64,000 nt of DNA from Bacteroidaceae bacterium (GTDB lineage Bacteria > Bacteroidota > Bacteroidia > Bacteroidales > Bacteroidaceae): positions 1 to 64,000 of the forward strand of contig JAFRTL010000021.1 in the NCBI GenBank assembly GCA_017427065.1. The letters are read 5' to 3'. The notes under the pieces are model-generated. The model was not told where the DNA came from and made no database searches. It saw only the letters and a program-made list of their open reading frames with translations. A program made the translations under genes and the position numbers. Shown piece after piece: positions 60,962-64,000 of the stretch (position 1 is the first letter of the stretch; each line of letters begins with the position of its first letter).

Positions 60962-61252
60962 AGTCTTCACACTTCACATGAAATTCGAAAACGTATGAAT
61001 ATTAACTAGTTAAGACAGAATTTCTGCTAAAGAGACTTCACAAGACTTCACATAGACTTCACGCTTATTTTGATGGAATAAACTGATAATCATAAGTTAT
61101 TATACTTCAAAATAGATATTTGATTGATTAATAGATTTCACCTTTTCAGGTGTGAAGTCTGTGTGAAGTCTTGTGAAGTCTCAATTTTGGATTTGCTTTA
61201 GAAATGCCATACGGAACATGTACTTTTATTATCAGCGTGAAGTGTGAAGTCT
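60962..61252. repeat. Nested inverted-repeat module 1 (GTGAAGTCT type)
   Basis: The outer arms are 60962-60977 and 61237-61252 (15 of 16 pair; core GTGAAGTGTGAAG). The inner arms are 61032-61064 and 61150-61182: 31 of 33 bases are complementary, and the two exceptions become G-U pairs in a plus-strand RNA. Each arm holds three GTGAAGTCT copies. The 85-base loop is AT-rich. No protein-coding frame is evident. Confidence 0.85.
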
Positions 61253-61275
61253 ATTTTTAAAAATGAATTTTCAAG

Positions 61276-61493
61276 AAAACACCTCACACCTCACCTTTGG
61301 CATTTAAAATGTTGAATATCAATGCAATGTAGCGGTGAGGTGTTTAGAGCACTCCTCACCACACCTCACCTTCATGAAGATCTTTCAATAATAATAAGGG
61401 TGATGTGTGGTGAGATGTCATTTCAACACCTCACCCTTGAGAATGTATGTAGATTATTAGTTAATTCGAAAAAGGTGAGGTGTGAGGTGTTTT
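61276..61493. repeat. Nested inverted-repeat module 2 (GTGAGGTGT type)
   Basis: Outer arms 61276-61298 and 61471-61493 are a perfect 23-bp inverted repeat containing GGTGAGGTGTGAGGTGT. Middle arms 61334-61344 and 61425-61435 pair perfectly over 11 bp, and inner arms 61355-61364 and 61405-61414 over 10 bp. It is a triple-nested structure 23 bases after module 1. GATCTTTCAATAAT occurs at 61379-61392 and again at 61519-61532. Confidence 0.85.
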
Positions 61494-61565
61494 TGGCATA
61501 TTTCGTTTGAAGAATAGGGATCTTTCAATAATTAGTATTAATACCTTCATACTCAGTCACACTGA

Positions 61566-61640
61566 TGACTGAGCTAAGTCCTGCCGTTGACTGAGCTAAA
61601 TCCTAACGATGACTGAGCTAAATCCCACCGTTGACTGAGC
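61566..61640. repeat. 22-bp tandem repeats, 3.4 copies
   Basis: Units start at 61566, 61588, 61610 and 61632, each with TGACTGAGCTAARTCC followed by a variable CG-containing tail. CTCAGTCA at 61552-61559 is an inverted partial copy. A 22-bp period is two helical turns, so the copies face the same side of DNA. Confidence 0.9.
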
Positions 61641-61886
61641 AGAGAGATAACGTATCAATAGGCAACTTCTTCTAGAAACATCAAAGTAATGCTTGGTATT
61701 ACTACGGAAATGTCCAGTGTTATCACAAAAATGCTTCAATAATACTTACTATAATGCTGGATTTTTCCGCGACAACTCCTTGCATTTCTGAAAAGTCCAT
61801 TTACTTTTGGTAAAATATAAGATAGTCTCACTGCCATTGGCACAAATCTTGGAGTGACTTCTTGTATGAGTATGCTGTGAAAAGAA
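61641..61886. other. AT-rich noncoding stretch
   Basis: No gene is seen. AGTAAT and ATTACT (about 61685-61703) form a small inverted repeat. TACTTTTG (61802-61809) could be a plus-strand -7 element, but no gene follows. Confidence 0.4.
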
Positions 61887-61921
61887 CTCCCGCTGCAAGA
61901 TTGTAAATCATGTAGCGGGAG
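61887..61921 (-). terminator. Terminator-like hairpin after the metallophosphoesterase gene
   Basis: CTCCCGCT (61887-61894) and AGCGGGAG (61914-61921) form an 8-bp stem with a CA/TG extension. Read on the minus strand it is followed by TTCTTTTC. Confidence 0.65.
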
Positions 61922-61952
61922 GCTTAATATATTTATCTTTGTGAAAAATAAA

Positions 61953-62912
61953 TCAGATGAAAATCACCTCACGGGCATGGAACAGGAAGCTACCGCCCAC
62001 CACGTATTCACGGCAGGTAGCAGAGAACTGATCTTCTACAGTGATGTGCAAGTGTCCTGCCAGAATGCACTTCAGCAGAGGCTGTCGCTTCAGGTAGGTG
62101 ATGAAGTCGCGCGTCACAGAGTCTTCCAACTGTGCTTTATAGTCGCCCGTAGGCTCAGCCAGTCCGTCGCCCTGAATCTTACCCTTATCTACCCAGAAAC
62201 GTGTATCGGCCCGCCAGATATTGTCTGTGAAGAACGGCACGTGCATGCAGAGCACCATAGGGAGGCGTCGGGATGCCTCTTCTTTGAAACGGCGTACTTG
62301 CTCCTCAGTGACTGTGCCATAGACATTGTCCAGCGTTATGAAATTGACGCCATTTACTACCTGGGCTTGGAAACGGGTGTCGAAGGGATAGGCTTCTTCC
62401 AACAAGGCACGGGTGCGTTCCTTGAAGGCCTCGGTACGATCCTCAGGAGGGTCACTAAGCCACATTTCAGGAGTGAATTCGTGGTTGCCCATACTTCCCA
62501 TCATTCCCGCGCCGAAGTACTTCCGCACCAAGTCGAAATTAGCTTCGCTCTGCCAGTCGATGAGGTCGCCCGTATGTAGCACATAGTCCACATGCTGCTT
62601 GGCATAGTCCAACGCATCGCGTAATGCTTCTTCCTGCCTGCCTCCGAAGGTCACCGTACGTCTGCGGTTCAGTTCCTGTTTCTTCTCATTCTCATTCGCA
62701 TAGGCAGCGGTGAGGTGCGAGTCGGATATGTGTAGTATGGAGAATGGCTTTTCCAGTCCTATCTCTACGGTGGCATAGCTCAGTGAGAGGCGCTCGGTGC
62801 CGCCACGCTCGGGGAATACCTCTGGGCGGTCTTGGCTCCAGGAAGGGAGCTGTGAGGTGGCGATGAGCACTCCTGTGCCTGCCAACCGCTTCATAAAGTT
62901 TCTTCTATCCAT
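61953..62912 (-). CDS. Exported metallophosphoesterase
   Basis: A 319-residue calcineurin-like phosphoesterase. The N-terminus MDRRNFMKRLAGTGVLIATS resembles a twin-arginine signal (RRNFMK), so export folded and metallated is likely. Metal motifs are in order: HISDSHL, HTGDLID, GSMGNHE, a His in LCMHVPFF and AGHLH. Two metal ions and hydrolysis of phosphate esters are expected; the substrate is unknown. It has a full promoter (62947-62978) and a terminator-like hairpin, so it is a single-gene unit. Confidence 0.92.
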   Translation of the reverse strand: MDRRNFMKRLAGTGVLIATSQLPSWSQDRPEVFPERGGTERLSLSYATVEIGLEKPFSILHISDSHLTAAYANENEKKQELNRRRTVTFGGRQEEALRDALDYAKQHVDYVLHTGDLIDWQSEANFDLVRKYFGAGMMGSMGNHEFTPEMWLSDPPEDRTEAFKERTRALLEEAYPFDTRFQAQVVNGVNFITLDNVYGTVTEEQVRRFKEEASRRLPMVLCMHVPFFTDNIWRADTRFWVDKGKIQGDGLAEPTGDYKAQLEDSVTRDFITYLKRQPLLKCILAGHLHITVEDQFSATCREYVVGGSFLFHAREVIFI

Positions 62913-62946
62913 AGCCCTGTGTTTTTAGTTTCTATTCTACTAACAA

Positions 62947-62978
62947 CAAAGTTACAACGTTTTTTGTAGGTTTGCAAA
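62947..62978 (-). promoter_or_regulatory. Promoter of the metallophosphoesterase gene
   Basis: On the minus strand TTTG (62978-62975) and TAACTTTG (62954-62947), spacer 20 bases. Confidence 0.75.
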
Positions 62979-62998
62979 TGGGTGGCTAGAAAAGGTGA

Positions 62999-63020
62999 GG
63001 GCTGCCCTTATGGACAGCCC
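62999..63020 (-). terminator. Possible terminator of the rubrerythrin gene
   Basis: GGGCTG (62999-63004) and CAGCCC (63015-63020) form a 6-bp stem. The minus-strand T run after it is weak (CCTTTTC). Confidence 0.45.
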
Positions 63021-63080
63021 TTGTTAACCTTAAAACACTTTTTGGAACCTTTTCAACTATCTTTAGGACTATCGAAAAGT

Positions 63081-63638
63081 CTATTTCTTAAAGTAGCGGT
63101 TCCAGAGTCCCTCGAAGCCCTTGCCGTGGCGAGCCTCGTCCTTGCACATCTCATGCACGGTGTCATGGATGGCATCGAGGTTCAGCTTCTTTGCCAGCAC
63201 TGCCAGGTCTTTCTTGCCCTGAGTAGCACCGTGCTCAGCGAGCATACGCTTATAGACGTTGGTCTTGGTGTCCCAAACCACTTCGCCCAATAGCTCTGCA
63301 AACTTGGCTGCGTGCTCTGCCTCTTCCCATGCATAGCGCTTGAATGCCTCTGCCACTTCTGGATAGCCCTCACGGTCGGCCTGACGACTCATGGCCAGAT
63401 ACATACCTACCTCGGTGCACTCACCAGCGAAGTTCTCCTGCAAGCCCTTGATCACTTCTGGATCCACACCCTTGGCGATGCCAATCACATGCTCATCGGC
63501 AAACTGCAGTGGTCCATCGGCGTCGGTCTCAACGATCTCTACGAATTTCTCTCTTGGAACTTTGCACTGTGGACAACGTTCGGGGGCCTCATCTCCTTCG
63601 TGGATGTAGCCGCATACTGTACATCTGAATTTTTTCAT
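63081..63638 (-). CDS. Rubrerythrin, rubredoxin domain first
   Basis: A 185-residue peroxide-reducing protein. The rubredoxin-like iron site comes first ([10 protein letters not shown] and CPQCKVPRE, residues about 6-26), then the ferritin-like diiron domain with [23 protein letters not shown] and [10 protein letters not shown]. This is the 'reverse rubrerythrin' order, opposite to classical rubrerythrin. It reduces hydrogen peroxide in anaerobes, with electrons from NADH or ferredoxin partners not seen here. A good promoter lies at 63688-63717. It fits an obligate anaerobe. Confidence 0.94.
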   Translation of the reverse strand: MKKFRCTVCGYIHEGDEAPERCPQCKVPREKFVEIVETDADGPLQFADEHVIGIAKGVDPEVIKGLQENFAGECTEVGMYLAMSRQADREGYPEVAEAFKRYAWEEAEHAAKFAELLGEVVWDTKTNVYKRMLAEHGATQGKKDLAVLAKKLNLDAIHDTVHEMCKDEARHGKGFEGLWNRYFKK

Positions 63639-63687
63639 TATTGTAAGAATTTTTAGTTAGTTATTCAAAATAATTACTGCTAGTTGA

Positions 63688-63717
63688 CAAAGATAACAAT
63701 TTTTACTTTCATTCAAA
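63688..63717 (-). promoter_or_regulatory. Promoter of the rubrerythrin gene
   Basis: On the minus strand TTTG (63717-63714) and TATCTTTG (63695-63688), spacer 18 bases. No PerR- or OxyR-type operator is recognisable. Confidence 0.7.
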
Positions 63718-63776
63718 ATATTTTCGAGGACAATTTTTTGTAAAATAAGATTTCTTCACAATTGAGGGAGACTTCC

Positions 63777-64000
63777 TTATTTCTGAGTGCTCAGGAAGGC
63801 ATGGGTGTTGCGATAGGCGGTCTCTAAGTCGCTGCGCATCTGACGGGAGCCGAAGATCTCCACAGTGTACCATCCGTCATAATCTGCATCCTCCATCTTC
63901 TGCAGCACCGTCTGAATCTTAGAGCATCCTGTACCTGCAGGCACGGGCGTCATATCGTCAAGGCTGGCACGGTCTTTCAGGTGCACGTGGCGCACACGGT
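63777..64000 (-). CDS. Sugar phosphate isomerase/epimerase family protein, truncated by the window edge
   Basis: Only the C-terminal ~74 residues are inside the window; the frame runs off at 64000. HVHLKDRASLDDMTPVPAGTG, then DYDGWYTVEIFGSRQM, match the C-terminal part of xylose-isomerase-like TIM barrels (AP endonuclease family 2 fold), where the His and Glu are metal ligands. The substrate cannot be judged from this fragment. Confidence 0.75.
   Translation of the reverse strand, partial: RVRHVHLKDRASLDDMTPVPAGTGCSKIQTVLQKMEDADYDGWYTVEIFGSRQMRSDLETAYRNTHAFLSTQK

Noticed and set aside
61322-61510. 62-residue frame within inverted-repeat module 2
   Set aside because: It spans the palindromic arms and has no coding character.

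Overview
The window reads as chromosome from a Bacteroidota bacterium, order Bacteroidales, most like Prevotella and relatives. The evidence is the repeated promoter architecture TTTG-(19-20 bp)-TAnnTTTG in front of genes and tRNAs, the near absence of Shine-Dalgarno sites, gldE, and many protein families typical of this phylum (DUF3127, DUF3987, DUF4348, DUF4494, DUF4738, DUF4954, DUF6057, FadL-like porin, GH13 and GH35-type hydrolases). The assignment below order level is inference.

Layout. 0-4.5 kb is an accessory block: a partial unknown gene, a Cys-rich small protein, another small protein, a VirE-N/DUF3987 replication-type protein and a P5-like lytic protein. 4.5-8.6 kb holds an AraC regulator, tRNA-Arg, a GH13 amylase and a patatin lipase. 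8.7-16 kb is information processing: pheT, yebC, RNase G, a 30-residue mS38-like basic protein, HU, mutY and ssb. 16-27.7 kb starts with gldE and the first histidine block (hisG, a fused hisD-hisC, hisB), then DUF4954, tcdA, a DUF6057-type membrane protein and a lipoprotein with a CxxCH haem motif. 27.8-30.7 kb has tRNA-Ser, tRNA-Asp, an acyltransferase, an SDR enzyme, a structured 190-bp element and a DIP1984 protein. 30.9-43.9 kb carries a GH35-type hydrolase, mutS2, the second histidine block (hisH, A, F, IE), ftsE, lysC, lysA, murB and a metallo-hydrolase. 43.9-48 kb is DNA maintenance: DUF3127, dnaN, a DnaQ-type exonuclease and recN. 48-56.4 kb has a protease-like TPR protein, ridA, folC, a PLP-binding protein, DUF4494, dedA, a TPR protein and glnS. 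56.4-64 kb is looser: a noncoding stretch with apparent small-RNA units, an aromatic- and Ser/Gly-rich exported protein, a FadL-like porin, an ECF-sigma remnant, a 1-kb repeat-structured noncoding region, a metallophosphoesterase, rubrerythrin and a partial sugar isomerase.

Working together: the two his blocks encode every enzyme from PRPP and ATP to histidine, and lysC and lysA are the first and last steps of the diaminopimelate route to lysine. SSB and DUF3127 share the same C-terminal acidic tip, and the latter lies next to dnaN, the exonuclease and recN.

The most unusual features are noncoding: degenerate 7-bp-period arrays that repeatedly start at or inside stop codons (and twice lie in frame inside the DUF3987 gene), nested inverted-repeat modules plus 22-bp tandem repeats at 60.96-61.64 kb, and an apparent promoter-to-terminator noncoding RNA at 56.88-57.16 kb. 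No integrase, transposase, CRISPR array or complete mobile element was seen.
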